Position numbers and translations under genes: made by a program
In this document: positions 1 to 9,738 of the stretch, in pieces
Layout: the number at the start of each line of letters is the position of its first letter
Position numbering within the stretch: position 1 is the stretch's first letter
NCBI RefSeq assembly: GCF_013394165.1
Contig: NZ_CP041330.1
Location: 2,224,501-2,288,500, forward strand
Reading direction: 5' to 3'
Source of the DNA: Pseudoalteromonas sp. Scap06
GTDB taxonomy: Bacteria; Pseudomonadota; Gammaproteobacteria; Enterobacterales; Alteromonadaceae
DNA: 64,000 nucleotides
The notes under the pieces: model-generated
The model's database searches: none
What the model was told of the DNA's origin: nothing
What the model saw: only the letters and a program-made list of their open reading frames with translations

Positions 1-2256
1 ACGTAATGCGTTACCACCACAAGATGGGTCAAAGTTAGCTGAACTAACATCAAAACAACGATTAAGTACAGTAGTACGACTAGTACTTGATATTGCATCT
101 TCTACTGAAATATCATAATAATCAACAGTTAAAGAAAGCTCTTCTGTCATCTGCCAAACAACACCTACACTGTATGTGTCAGCAGTTTCTTCTTTAACAT
201 TCTCGTTACCGCCAATAAAACCACCAGCGCTTTGAGCTTCGATCTGTGTAAGCTCAAATTTTCCATCAGCTGCTACACGCGCGGCAACTTCAGGAATTGA
301 CAAACAGTTTTGAGCTGCATTACCTGTGTCAGAAGCAGTAACGCCGCTACACGGATCTGTTACACCAGCAAAAGTCTCACTTCGACCACCGAATAAATCT
401 GCAATATTAGGTGTGCGGATTGCTGTTGCAGCAGAAGCACGGAATTTAAGCGTATCTAATGGAGAGTACTGAATACCAGCATTCCATGTTGTCTGACCGC
501 CAACAATTTCATGGTCTGAATAGCGAGCAGCTAAGTCAACTTCAAGGTTGTCAAGTATTGGTAGAATTGTTTCAGCGTAGTAATCATTTGAGTAGTAACT
601 ACCATCTGTTGGTAACGACTTATTAGTACTAGAAGCACCCGTTTGAGCTAAATCACCAGGGTTAAAGAAACCACTTTCAAAACGGTGCTCTGCACCAAAT
701 GCAACTCCTACAAAACCACCAGGAAGCTCGATTGGTAATTGACCAACAAGTGATGCTGAAACAATAAATTGTTCAGTTTGACCAGCGATTTTTGCAGGCA
801 CTTTAATATAATCAACTGCTTCTTGAGATACTGTACCAGCGCCGAACAAATTAAGCGGTACACAGCCCTGTAAAATAGCAAGGTCGTCAGCACATTGTAG
901 TGTGCCATCTGCATTCTCTACAACGTCAAATGCTTTGGCTGCTCTCTCGATATTAACTTGACCACCGCTGTCTTGACGTTGGTCTGTTTTACCCCAAGAA
1001 ACATAAGTATTCAAAGACCAGTCATCATTTATAAACCAGTCAAAGCCAGTTGCGATACGGATTGTATCACGCTCTAAATCTGTAGAACGAGGACCAAACT
1101 CAACCATACGGCGAACCAGATTAGGGATATTATCATCCATAGTTAAATCAGGGTTAGCAGCCATTAAGTTTTGACGTAACAAATCAGGAATCATTGGGTT
1201 ACTTAGCTTGATCCCGCCTACACCACCTCGTTCTGGAATAAACACATCATTAGTAGCGAATGGAGTTGGTTCAATTGTTGAACCATAAGTTTTTGAAGAG
1301 TTCCAGTTCATTTCAGCAAAAAATTGAACCTCATCATTAATATCTTGCTTGATATTTAGAGCTGCATATTTTCTTTCTAATGGTGTTACAAGCTGGCGAA
1401 AAGCTGCACGGTTAAAGGCTTCACCACCTGCAAGTCCTTGATAAGGTGTACCATCACCATTAAAACTACCAATACGTCCTTGAGGAGGGTAAGATGAGAA
1501 TACTTTGTCTACGTACTCATTACCATTTTCATCAAGTAATATCGCTTCGTCAAACTCTGAAAAAGCACGGTCTGCAGGCTTTAGGCCTTTATCATCATCG
1601 TAACCAAAAGATGCTGTTACATTACCTGTGCTCCAGCTGTTACCAGCGGTTAAGCTTAATGAATACTTTTCGCGGTCACCCTCAGATGAAATACCAGTTT
1701 GTGCATTAACTTCAACACCTTCAACATTGTTACGGGTAATAATATTAACTACACCAGCAACAGCATCAGTACCATAAACCGCTGAAGATGCGCTTTTAAG
1801 GATATCAATGCGCTCAATCATAGATGCTGGAATAGAGTTTAAATCTACTGCGTAACCACTAGAAGGCGAACGGCCAGATACAAATCGACGACCATTAACT
1901 AATACAAGTGTTCTTGACTCACCAAGGTTACGAAGCGATGTTGTATTTAGACCAACACCAGAAGTGCTAAATGATGAATTAGATTGGTCTGCACCAGCAA
2001 TTGTTACTGGAGACTGATTTAAGATATCAGAAACATTGATAGCACCCATTGCTACTATATCTGAACGACCAATTGTAGTAATTGGAACCGTAGTTTCTAT
2101 ATCAGTACGCTTGATACGTGAACCTGTAACCTGAATACGTTCAACTTTTTCAGCGCCTTCTTCTGCAGCAATTGTGCTTGCTGAGAAAGCAGCAGTAGAA
2201 GCTGCACCAAAAGCGATCGCTAAACGAACTGCTTTTGAAACTTTGTTATTTAACAT
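1..2256 (-). CDS. TonB-dependent receptor, C-terminal end beyond the window
   Basis: The frame is open from ATG at 2254-2256 to the window edge (752 codons), so only the N-terminal part of an outer-membrane TonB-dependent receptor is present. A signal peptide (MLNNKVSKAVRLAIAFGAAS) is followed by a plug domain with the family motifs TSLRNLGESRTLVLVNGRR and DAVAGVVNIIT, then beta-barrel sequence such as FRASAATAIRTPNI. Such receptors import large ligands (siderophores, vitamins, oligosaccharides or peptides) using the proton-motive force through TonB-ExbBD. The ligand cannot be told from sequence. A Shine-Dalgarno GGGAGA precedes the start. It stands alone, divergent from nothing close, with a long upstream gap. 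Confidence 0.93.
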   Translation of the reverse strand, partial: MLNNKVSKAVRLAIAFGAASTAAFSASTIAAEEGAEKVERIQVTGSRIKRTDIETTVPITTIGRSDIVAMGAINVSDILNQSPVTIAGADQSNSSFSTSGVGLNTTSLRNLGESRTLVLVNGRRFVSGRSPSSGYAVDLNSIPASMIERIDILKSASSAVYGTDAVAGVVNIITRNNVEGVEVNAQTGISSEGDREKYSLSLTAGNSWSTGNVTASFGYDDDKGLKPADRAFSEFDEAILLDENGNEYVDKVFSSYPPQGRIGSFNGDGTPYQGLAGGEAFNRAAFRQLVTPLERKYAALNIKQDINDEVQFFAEMNWNSSKTYGSTIEPTPFATNDVFIPERGGVGGIKLSNPMIPDLLRQNLMAANPDLTMDDNIPNLVRRMVEFGPRSTDLERDTIRIATGFDWFINDDWSLNTYVSWGKTDQRQDSGGQVNIERAAKAFDVVENADGTLQCADDLAILQGCVPLNLFGAGTVSQEAVDYIKVPAKIAGQTEQFIVSASLVGQLPIELPGGFVGVAFGAEHRFESGFFNPGDLAQTGASSTNKSLPTDGSYYSNDYYAETILPILDNLEVDLAARYSDHEIVGGQTTWNAGIQYSPLDTLKFRASAATAIRTPNIADLFGGRSETFAGVTDPCSGVTASDTGNAAQNCLSIPEVAARVAADGKFELTQIEAQSAGGFIGGNENVKEETADTYSVGVVWQMTEELSLTVDYYDISVEDAISSTSRTTVLNRCFDVSSANFDPSCGGNALR

Positions 2257-2657
2257 TTGATTCTCCCTAGAATACTATTTGTTTTTTTATTTTTGACCAC
2301 TTTTGTTAATTAAATTGTGATCATGCCCTAGATGATAATACTTTGACCACAACACGGTCAACATTAAATTAACCTTAAAAACACTTTAAGTGACGTCTCG
2401 TTATCATTTTTAAGTTTATTTGGTTCGCTTTTTAAGCTTTTTTTTGGATTTGATTTAGAAACAACCTAAAAACAAAAAGATAAATAATTGATTTAAATGG
2501 CAATTATTAATTTATGTTAGATTTTTATTTTGTAGTGATTTAAAACAATTCTGTAATCATGATCACAAATGTTAACTTTAAAATTTACAATTTTTATGCG
2601 AAATAGGAACTTATAATCGAAAAAACCTACAAAGCACCTATTTTTCTCATAGCTAAG
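2257..2657. other. Gene-free gap upstream of the receptor
   Basis: About 400 bp of very AT-rich DNA between the receptor start and the end of polB. It must hold the receptor promoter. The only recognisable element I see is a CRP-like palindrome listed separately. No ORF of interest and no RNA gene was seen. Confidence 0.6.
2552..2567. promoter_or_regulatory. CRP-like palindrome
   Basis: TGTAA-N6-TCACA differs by one base from the CRP core TGTGA-N6-TCACA. It lies about 300 bp before the TonB-dependent receptor start, far for a class I/II site, so its role is uncertain. Catabolite control of such receptors is common, but the assignment here is inference from the motif only. Confidence 0.35.
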
Positions 2658-5006
2658 TTAAAATAATGTAGCTTGAGTAGATTCAGTTGATGTGTTTAAA
2701 GCGCTTAATATCATTTGCGCTACGGGTTCAAGCTGTCTTTGAATGTATAGGGGGTAATTAAGGATATTTTTACCAGTATAAAGTTCGGCGCCAGTTATTG
2801 CGTAAACATATTCGATTACTTGCCCGCGTTTTATTTCAAACTCAGGATGGCTCGCTTTGTGTTTTTTAACTGCTTGAACGTGAGGTGGGATATTTTTAAT
2901 ATAATCGTTAAGGTGCTGCCCTAAACGCTTTCTATATACTAATTTACGGTCAAACTCACCATTATAAAGCTTTTGAGTGTAGCTATTTATAATATCGTGC
3001 AGTTGCTGTATTTCGAAGTTGTCGGTAAATAATGTCTCGAATAACTGTGTTTGAAACTCTTGTGCAAACTCAGTCCAATCGCTACGTACTGTTTCCATAC
3101 CTTTAAATACAAGTTTTTTCTCATTATTTTTAGTTACTTGCCCCACATAACGTTTTTTAGAACCTGTTTTTTTACCTCGTATAGTTGGCATAAAAAACGG
3201 ACTGTAATGGGTTTCAAATTCAATTTCCAAATAGCTTTTTAAGTCATAACGCTGCTTTAATTCTACTTGCCACTTTTCGTTGATATGTCGAACAAGTTGG
3301 CAGCCAATTTCGTTACATTGCTCAGGGCTTTTATCTTCACTAAGTTTTACAAACGTAGAGTCGGTATCACCATATATCACCTCAAAGCCTTGCACTTCTA
3401 TCCATTTACGGGTTGTTTGCATTATTTCATGGCCACGTAAAGTGATAGAACTCGATAAGCGCGGGTCGTAAAACCGACAGCCTTTTGAGCCGAGTACACC
3501 ATATAAACTATTCATAATAATTTTAATCGCTTGCGAGAGCATGGGTTGATTAGTGTCTTTGGCTTGTTGGCGAGTTTGTGTCAGGTGCTCAATTAATTTA
3601 GGCAGGTGGTGCTGCGTTCTTGAAAATAATGCCTGATTAAATCCTTCAACTGCTTGTTCTGGCTCATTTAGCCCTACGATTAAACCTAGCGGGTCAATAC
3701 AAAACGTACGCATAATTGAAGGATATAAGCTTTTGAAATCCAATACCAAAACGTTTTTATACAGCCCTGGTGTCGACTCCATCACATAGCCACCTGGGCT
3801 CTCAAATGAGAGCCCATGATCGCCTAAATTGGGGGCAATATAACCACTGCGGTGTAATAACGGTAAGTATAAGTTTGTAAATGCGGCAACTGATCCACCC
3901 ATGCGTTCAAGTTCGAGCCCAGTGATTTGAGTTCTAACTATGGCAAATTCAAATAACTTTAATTTTTCGAAAATTTGATTAACCAAAATACAGTCTTGAC
4001 GGTTGTAGGCAGCAAGAGCTAGCTTGTCTTCATTAAATTGACGAACAATTTCTGTTAATCGGTTGTCAGTTTTTATTAATTTAGATTCGTTAAGCACCCG
4101 CTCTGCAACATTAGCTAACGAAAAGCTGTCAAATCTATAAGTGGCATTCTTCAAGGTATCAATGCCATCAATGACGCACCGCCCTGGGAGCGTTAATCGG
4201 GTGTAATGACCCTTATTAATATATAAAGGTTGATTATCTCGACCAAAGTTTAGAGTAAGCCCTAACGCCTCAGCGCGTTCTTGCAATAAACTAAAATCAA
4301 AATCAATAACATTCCAACCAACAATAACATCGGGATCATTATTTATAATGTACTGCTGCAGCTTGGTGAGTAGGTTAATTTCGTCATAGCACCAGTCTAT
4401 TTCAAATGTCGAGTCGCTCTGCAGCTGTTGCTCACCTATCATCAATACACAATCTAAACCATTTCCCACCAGTGCAACACTAAATAACACCCCGTCGCCA
4501 TTGCATTCTATATCCAAAGAAACAGACTTAAGCGTTGGCGTATACTCGGTGTTTGCTTTTAGCTTTGCATCACTAATTTCAATAAAGCCGTTTTGAGCTT
4601 TGGCGTTACCGGTTACCCATACACCTCCTTTAATAAAGCGCTCCATTAAAAAGCGATCACTGTGGCGCACATCGGCTTCGTAAATTGGCATTACTTGCTC
4701 TAAAAGAGCTCTTGCAGTGTATAGGCTTTTTATATCGTTAAAGTAACAGGCAACACACTCGCTACCACTAAAGTGACAAAGCTCAACATTATTAAACTGG
4801 ACGTTAACACTCGCCTTAGTCAACAAGGTATTCGCTGCCTGCTGCTGTGCTAATGGGATGAAGAATACCGCTTGCTGGTTTTCAATCGTCACTTTTATCG
4901 GGCCCTGATCAGAGCTTAGCCAGTAACACAAAGTAATACCTTGTGCATTTTTAGCCCCGTATTGTTGCCTTGATAAAATAAAGCCCTGATAGATTGCTTG
5001 TGTCAA
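2658..5006 (-). CDS. polB: DNA polymerase II (family B)
   Basis: Family B polymerase used in translesion synthesis and replication restart. The exonuclease domain shows SLDIECNGD and NVIDFDFSLL. The polymerase domain shows DFKSLYPSIMRTF (motif A), KIIMNSLYGVLGS (motif B) and YGDTDSTFV (motif C, catalytic Asp pair). The frame is open to 5066, but I choose TTG at 5004-5006: a GTGGGA Shine-Dalgarno precedes it, the resulting MTQAIYQGFIL aligns with the E. coli PolB N-terminus (MAQAGFIL), and the product is 782 aa against 783 in E. coli. This start frees a 60-bp region with a LexA-like box shared with dinG. The GTG/ATG alternatives at 5063-5066 would abut the dinG start. Confidence 0.95.
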   Translation of the reverse strand: MTQAIYQGFILSRQQYGAKNAQGITLCYWLSSDQGPIKVTIENQQAVFFIPLAQQQAANTLLTKASVNVQFNNVELCHFSGSECVACYFNDIKSLYTARALLEQVMPIYEADVRHSDRFLMERFIKGGVWVTGNAKAQNGFIEISDAKLKANTEYTPTLKSVSLDIECNGDGVLFSVALVGNGLDCVLMIGEQQLQSDSTFEIDWCYDEINLLTKLQQYIINNDPDVIVGWNVIDFDFSLLQERAEALGLTLNFGRDNQPLYINKGHYTRLTLPGRCVIDGIDTLKNATYRFDSFSLANVAERVLNESKLIKTDNRLTEIVRQFNEDKLALAAYNRQDCILVNQIFEKLKLFEFAIVRTQITGLELERMGGSVAAFTNLYLPLLHRSGYIAPNLGDHGLSFESPGGYVMESTPGLYKNVLVLDFKSLYPSIMRTFCIDPLGLIVGLNEPEQAVEGFNQALFSRTQHHLPKLIEHLTQTRQQAKDTNQPMLSQAIKIIMNSLYGVLGSKGCRFYDPRLSSSITLRGHEIMQTTRKWIEVQGFEVIYGDTDSTFVKLSEDKSPEQCNEIGCQLVRHINEKWQVELKQRYDLKSYLEIEFETHYSPFFMPTIRGKKTGSKKRYVGQVTKNNEKKLVFKGMETVRSDWTEFAQEFQTQLFETLFTDNFEIQQLHDIINSYTQKLYNGEFDRKLVYRKRLGQHLNDYIKNIPPHVQAVKKHKASHPEFEIKRGQVIEYVYAITGAELYTGKNILNYPLYIQRQLEPVAQMILSALNTSTESTQATLF

Positions 5007-5026
5007 TGTTCGATCCCACTTAATAT
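4998..5026 (+). promoter_or_regulatory. Candidate dinG promoter
   Basis: TTGTGT at 4998-5003, a 17-bp spacer and TAATAT at 5021-5026 point toward dinG. The predicted transcription start falls in the LexA-like box that follows, which suits SOS repression. Confidence 0.45.
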
Positions 5027-5031
5027 ATACA

Positions 5032-5047
5032 CTGTAATTATATACAT
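5032..5047. promoter_or_regulatory. LexA-like SOS box between polB and dinG
   Basis: CTGTAATTATATACAT fits CTGT-N8-ACAG with one mismatch at the last base. It lies 20 bp before the dinG ATG and 26 bp before the proposed TTG start of polB. On the minus strand it contains a TATAAT that could be the polB -10 element. Both polB and dinG are LexA-regulated in E. coli, so one box controlling both directions is a reasonable reading. Confidence 0.6.
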
Positions 5048-5066
5048 ATTTTAGGTTAATCATCAC

Positions 5067-7142
5067 ATGCTATCGAGCTCACTTAAAAAAACAATTAGAC
5101 AAGTACACCAGCATGTTGCAAATAACCTAACCGATTACCGCCCTCGCAGTAGTCAAAACTATTTAGTTGCTGAAATCGCCAAAACATTAGCCGGTGAATA
5201 CCATAAAAAACAACGTATTTGTGTTATTGAAGCAGGCACCGGCACCGGTAAGTCATTAGCTTACTGTCTAGGCGCTCTACCATTGGCATTAGCACAAAAA
5301 AAGAAACTGGTTATTTCTACGGCTACTGTTGCTTTGCAAGAGCAATTAATCGCTAAAGAACTGCCGTTTTTTAAAAAGCACTCAGGGCTCGATTTTAAAT
5401 TTGATTTAGTAAAAGGCCGCCAACGTTATATTTGCGCTCACAAACTTCATAATGCGCTGAACAGCGATAGCCAAACTCAAATGGAGTTTATGCCTACCCT
5501 TACATCACCACTAAGTGATATGGAAACTAAGTGCTTAAAGCAACTTTACGATGCCTATGTAAACAAAAAATGGCAAGGCGATAGAGACAGCTGGGCTGAT
5601 ACCATTCCTGATAGGGTATGGGGACTAATTGCTTGCGATAAGCATGCTTGCCAACGCCAGATGAAAGCACACCAAACATGTCCTTTTCAACTCGCCCGCC
5701 AGCAGTTAATGCAAATGGATGTATTAGTTATAAACCATTCGTTACTGTTAGCCGATTTAGATTTAGGGGGCGGAAAAATTTTACCCGAACCCGACAATAC
5801 CATTTATGTAATCGATGAAGCGCATCACCTTGCGCATATTACCCGCGACTTTTCATCTGCTGCAGCTACCATAAAAGGCACGATAGATTGGCTCGACAAA
5901 CTCACTAAATTTAGTGGCAAAATGGCCAAAGTGTTAGTGGGGCAAAAAGGTATTGGGCAAAACTTTAAGTTATGCGATAGCGTTAACGATGCTAACAAAG
6001 ATTTAAAAGTAGTCCGCGATATTCTCGACAACGCCGATTTTGAATATTCAAAAGACGATACCTATCGCTTTGAACATGGTGAAATTCCTAAATCGTTACA
6101 CGCTAAGGCAAAAGACATTAGTGAGGCTACGCTTGATGCTTTACGCTGTTTGAATAAAATGCACGATACCCTCACACAAGATGTAAGCGACGGTGATATT
6201 AAACCTTATGTTGCCGACCCCATTCTGGCTGAAAGTGGGCAATACATAAACCGGTTAGAACAACTTAATAAATTATGGTTTAGTTACGCCACTAAAGGTG
6301 AAGGCACGCCGCATGCGCGTTGGATAAAACGACTTGAATATAAAAGCCATCATGATCACTTGCTTAGCGACTGCCCCATTGAGGTCGGTTACTATTTAAA
6401 AGACAAGCTGTGGAGCGAATGTGCTGGAGCCGTGCTATGTTCTGCTACCTTGAGCGCACTAGGCTCATTTGATCATTTTGCCTATGAAAGTGGCCTTGCT
6501 AAAGAAGAAGGGGTAAAGTTTATTAAAGTCCCCTCCCCGTTTGACTACCCAAAACAAGCCACTCTGCGTATTCCGACGTCAAGCATAGAGCCAACAGATA
6601 AAGAATTCAGCGATCATATTGCTAAAACATTACCCGAATACCTAAACACTAAAAAAGCTAACTTAGTGTTATTTGCCTCTTACTGGCAAATGGACCATGT
6701 AAGTAAGTTTCTTAGAACAAAAGGATTTAACTTATTAGTACAAGGTGAAATGTCACGAGAAGCTTTACTCAAATTACACACTAAAAATATTGATGAAGGC
6801 AAAGGCAGTATTTTATTTGGCACCCAAAGCCTTTCTGAAGGACTTGATTTACCTGGTAAATATTTAGAAAACCTGATTATTACAAAAATTCCATTTGCGG
6901 TGCCCACCTCGCCTATCGAAGAAGCACAAGCGGAGTTTGTGCAAAGTAAAGGCGGTAATCCGTTTTTATCGATAACCGTGCCAGACGCAGCAAAGAAATT
7001 GGTACAAAGCTGTGGTAGACTGCTGCGCAAAGAAAGTGATATTGGCACAATAACTATTTTAGATAGACGCTTAATCACCAAACGATATGGCAAAGCCATG
7101 CTCGACACCTTACCACCTTTTAAAAGACAAATAGATTACTGA
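5067..7142 (+). CDS. dinG: ATP-dependent DNA helicase DinG
   Basis: XPD-like superfamily 2 helicase (691 aa; E. coli 716) that unwinds D-loops, R-loops and G-quadruplexes with 5'-3' polarity. The Walker A motif EAGTGTGKS is at 55-63 and the DEAH box IDEAHH near 249. Four cysteines that can bind the 4Fe-4S cluster are at about 123 (RYIC), 190 and 195 (ACDKHAC) and 205 (CPF), matching the DinG pattern. C-terminal motifs include LSEGLDLPG and QSCGRLLR. It is divergent from polB with a shared LexA-like box, and its stop overlaps the next start (TGATG), so the TSUP gene is probably cotranscribed. Confidence 0.95.
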   Translation: MLSSSLKKTIRQVHQHVANNLTDYRPRSSQNYLVAEIAKTLAGEYHKKQRICVIEAGTGTGKSLAYCLGALPLALAQKKKLVISTATVALQEQLIAKELPFFKKHSGLDFKFDLVKGRQRYICAHKLHNALNSDSQTQMEFMPTLTSPLSDMETKCLKQLYDAYVNKKWQGDRDSWADTIPDRVWGLIACDKHACQRQMKAHQTCPFQLARQQLMQMDVLVINHSLLLADLDLGGGKILPEPDNTIYVIDEAHHLAHITRDFSSAAATIKGTIDWLDKLTKFSGKMAKVLVGQKGIGQNFKLCDSVNDANKDLKVVRDILDNADFEYSKDDTYRFEHGEIPKSLHAKAKDISEATLDALRCLNKMHDTLTQDVSDGDIKPYVADPILAESGQYINRLEQLNKLWFSYATKGEGTPHARWIKRLEYKSHHDHLLSDCPIEVGYYLKDKLWSECAGAVLCSATLSALGSFDHFAYESGLAKEEGVKFIKVPSPFDYPKQATLRIPTSSIEPTDKEFSDHIAKTLPEYLNTKKANLVLFASYWQMDHVSKFLRTKGFNLLVQGEMSREALLKLHTKNIDEGKGSILFGTQSLSEGLDLPGKYLENLIITKIPFAVPTSPIEEAQAEFVQSKGGNPFLSITVPDAAKKLVQSCGRLLRKESDIGTITILDRRLITKRYGKAMLDTLPPFKRQIDY

Positions 7143-7918
7143 TGTTTGAACTTGCACTCGACCCAACAACTTGGGCTATTTTATGTGGCGTTGCACTTTT
7201 AGCGGGCTTTATTGATGCTATTGCTGGCGGTGGTGGTTTACTCACTGTACCGGCACTGTTAACGGCGGGATTACCTCCTCATTTGACGCTTGGCACTAAT
7301 AAATTGGCCGCCAGTTTTGGCTCGTTAACGGCCAGTATCACCTATTATAAAAAACAGTTATTTAGTCCACGATTTTGGTTTGCTTCTATTATGGCTACCG
7401 CCATAGGTGCTTTGTTAGGCACACTTATTGTTGATCATTTAAGTATCGAGTTTTTAAATAAGCTCTTACCCATTATTATTATTTTAGTGGCTTGCTACAG
7501 CTTGTTTGGTAATTTAAGTACCACACAAAGTGATGATCTGCCTAAATTAACCCGCACAATAAAAGTAAAACAGTGGCTACAAGGATTAAGCCTAGGTTTT
7601 TTTGATGGTTTAGCTGGGCCTGGAACGGGAACTTTTTGGACTGCCTCAAACGGTATGCTTTATAAAATGAGTTTGCTACTTAATTGTGGTTTGGCGCGTT
7701 CAATGAATTTTGTTTCTAACTTTATCTCGCTGATCACCTTTGTTGCACTTGGCCATGTTAACTTCTTACTGGGAATTACAATGGGCTTCTTTATCATGCT
7801 TGGTGCATGGTTTGGCGCACATTCAGCGATTCGTTTTGGCAGTAAATTTATTCGTCCAGTATTTAATACTATGGTTATACTTTTAGCATTAAAACTAATT
7901 TACGAGGCATACTTTTAA
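7142..7918 (+). CDS. TSUP/TauE-SafE family membrane transporter (YfcA-like)
   Basis: 258 aa, strongly hydrophobic with about eight membrane segments. The N-terminus has the family's glycine-rich LLAGFIDAIAGGGGLLTVPA, and the second half has the internal repeat FFDGLAGPGTGTFW. TSUP proteins export or import sulfite, sulfoacetate or other small organic anions; the substrate is not predictable. It overlaps the dinG stop by one base and lies one base before priC, so it sits inside a compact dinG-TSUP-priC transcript. Confidence 0.85.
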   Translation: MFELALDPTTWAILCGVALLAGFIDAIAGGGGLLTVPALLTAGLPPHLTLGTNKLAASFGSLTASITYYKKQLFSPRFWFASIMATAIGALLGTLIVDHLSIEFLNKLLPIIIILVACYSLFGNLSTTQSDDLPKLTRTIKVKQWLQGLSLGFFDGLAGPGTGTFWTASNGMLYKMSLLLNCGLARSMNFVSNFISLITFVALGHVNFLLGITMGFFIMLGAWFGAHSAIRFGSKFIRPVFNTMVILLALKLIYEAYF

Positions 7919-7919
7919 T

Positions 7920-8528
7920 ATGCAATCTGCTGCTTTAGACAAACTACGCCAACAAGTTGCCACGCTTAAGCAACAAGCAGAGCAATTTGACAAAGCAAAG
8001 CTCTTTTCTAAAAACCGGTATATGCAGGCACAGCCGAGCCTATTTGACAGAGCCGTGTTTAGCACCAAAAGTATGAACTTAGCCGACTACGTAGTAGAAA
8101 TAGAAGATGAAATAGCCAGCTTACCACCGAGCGAACACCGTCATGCATACACCTATGCACTTGAGCGTATTGCCAGTCAGGTACAAGCGGTATTTAATGT
8201 TATTAAATCGACCCCTATTTGGGTGAAAGAAAATAAAAGTCATTATAAGCCTCGTGCTAAACAGCCTGTTTATAAACAAGCGGTGCAAAAAATCATGCAA
8301 TCATCCCACGAATTATATGATGAACTTAAACAAAACCATGAATTTGAACGTCGCCTAGTACTGATGATTGAAGAGCGTAAACTGCAAATGGAAAAAGCAT
8401 CGCCTGCGCAAGCACAAAAGCTTAACCAAGAAATTTTAACTACTCATGCACGACTCGGCCGTTGTAGAAAAGCAATTTCTGCCACCGAAGACAAAATTCA
8501 ACAAGTAGAAAAACAACAGCTACGCTAA
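7920..8528 (+). CDS. priC: Primosomal replication protein PriC (N'')
   Basis: 202 aa, nearly all helical. The family core is visible in RYMQAQPSLFDRAVF, NLADYVVEIEDEI and LERIASQVQAVF, and the basic C-terminal half is typical. PriC loads DnaB helicase at stalled forks after binding single-stranded DNA or SSB. The YbaM-like gene found three genes downstream is a direct neighbour of priC in E. coli, which supports the call. Its TAA stop shares a base with the next ATG (TAATG), so translation is probably coupled. Confidence 0.8.
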   Translation: MQSAALDKLRQQVATLKQQAEQFDKAKLFSKNRYMQAQPSLFDRAVFSTKSMNLADYVVEIEDEIASLPPSEHRHAYTYALERIASQVQAVFNVIKSTPIWVKENKSHYKPRAKQPVYKQAVQKIMQSSHELYDELKQNHEFERRLVLMIEERKLQMEKASPAQAQKLNQEILTTHARLGRCRKAISATEDKIQQVEKQQLR

Positions 8529-9415
8529 TGCAGCTTTTTTATCACCCTCTCTACTCTGCTTTAACGCTCCCTGAGCGCCATCGATTTCCAATTAAAAAGT
8601 ATCAACAGCTCAAGCATGAAGTTGAACGTTTAGGCTATACGCGGTTTATATCGCCTTCGCCAGCAACTAAAGCGCAGTTAAGCTTATGCCATAGCTCAGA
8701 TTATATTGCTGACTTTTTAAACGGGTCGTTAACTGACAAAGCGGTGAAGAAAATGGGATTTCCTCACTCTTATAAACTTGTTGAGCGAACTCTTTACTCT
8801 GTTGGTGCCAGTATTCAAGCCGCTGAAACAGCACTTGAAAGTGGTTTAGCGGTTAATTTAAGTGGCGGCTATCACCATGCTTACAGCAATTACGGCAGTG
8901 GCTTTTGTATTTTTAATGATTTAGCCATTGCGGCAGCGCATCTTATTTCAACAGAGCAAGCCGACACTGTATTAATATTTGATTGTGACGTACACCAAGG
9001 TGACGGTACCGCGCAAATAACCCAACAGCACGAGCAGATAATTAGTTGCTCAATTCACTGTGAACAAAACTTTCCTCGGCAAAAACAGCTCTCAAACTAT
9101 GACTTTGGCTTACCTGCAAACACCACAGATGCAGAGTATTTAACAACACTAGAGCAAGCTCTTGAGTTATGTGTTCGTCTGCACCAGCCCGATATTATTT
9201 TATATAATGCGGGCGCCGATATTTATACCAAAGACGAACTCGGCTTATTTGATGTTTCCTTAGCTGGTGTGTATAAACGCGACTTTGCTGTTCTTAACTT
9301 TTGTAAGCAGCGAAACATACCACTGACGTGCGCTTTAGGTGGCGGTTATCAACGTAACATCAACAATTTAGTTAGTGTCCATAAGCAACTATTTAAAGCG
9401 ACTCTCGATTTATAA
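8528..9415 (+). CDS. Histone deacetylase superfamily protein
   Basis: 295 aa arginase/deacetylase-fold hydrolase. Zinc-site signatures are present: LSGGYHHA (catalytic histidine pair), FCIFNDLAIAA, FDCDVHQGDGT (Asp and His ligands), YNAGADIY and the C-terminal LGGGYQ. Bacterial members deacetylate acetylated small molecules, polyamines or proteins; no substrate can be named here. The gene is translationally coupled to priC, an association that may be positional only. Confidence 0.85.
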   Translation: MQLFYHPLYSALTLPERHRFPIKKYQQLKHEVERLGYTRFISPSPATKAQLSLCHSSDYIADFLNGSLTDKAVKKMGFPHSYKLVERTLYSVGASIQAAETALESGLAVNLSGGYHHAYSNYGSGFCIFNDLAIAAAHLISTEQADTVLIFDCDVHQGDGTAQITQQHEQIISCSIHCEQNFPRQKQLSNYDFGLPANTTDAEYLTTLEQALELCVRLHQPDIILYNAGADIYTKDELGLFDVSLAGVYKRDFAVLNFCKQRNIPLTCALGGGYQRNINNLVSVHKQLFKATLDL

Positions 9416-9465
9416 CAATCCTTGGTATAGACTCATTACAGACAATAAAAAAGAGTGACAGGAAT

Positions 9466-9738
9466 ATGCGATTAGATGACGACATACACAATTTTTACGA
9501 AAAACTCGTTTTAGAAGAAATAGAAAAACGTAAACTTAATGAACGTTACAACGACGATGTAATGGCTGACTTTTGCTGCACCGTTCTCAATCAATTACCA
9601 CCCCGCTATATTCGTTACGATGTAGATATGGCGTTTTATTTAACTCAAACAGATCGTTTAGATATGCAGCAACGCGTAGAAGTTGCCATTAATTTTGCGA
9701 TTGATCAAATAGCTAAAAAGAAAGCGCTCCATGAGTAA
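9466..9738 (+). CDS. ComFB-like late competence domain protein
   Basis: 90 aa. The sequence MADFCCTVLNQLPPRYIRYD followed by VDMAFYLTQ is the core of the ComFB family, known from Bacillus competence operons and more recently as a c-di-nucleotide-binding fold in cyanobacteria. Its function in gammaproteobacteria is unknown to me. A ribosome-binding GACAGG lies upstream, and the end overlaps the YbaM-like start by 8 bp. Confidence 0.7.
   Translation: MRLDDDIHNFYEKLVLEEIEKRKLNERYNDDVMADFCCTVLNQLPPRYIRYDVDMAFYLTQTDRLDMQQRVEVAINFAIDQIAKKKALHE

Noticed and set aside
5007..5066. Extended polB N-terminus to GTG 5066
   Set aside because: The extra 20 codons do not resemble PolB, leave no promoter room for dinG and cover the LexA-like box.
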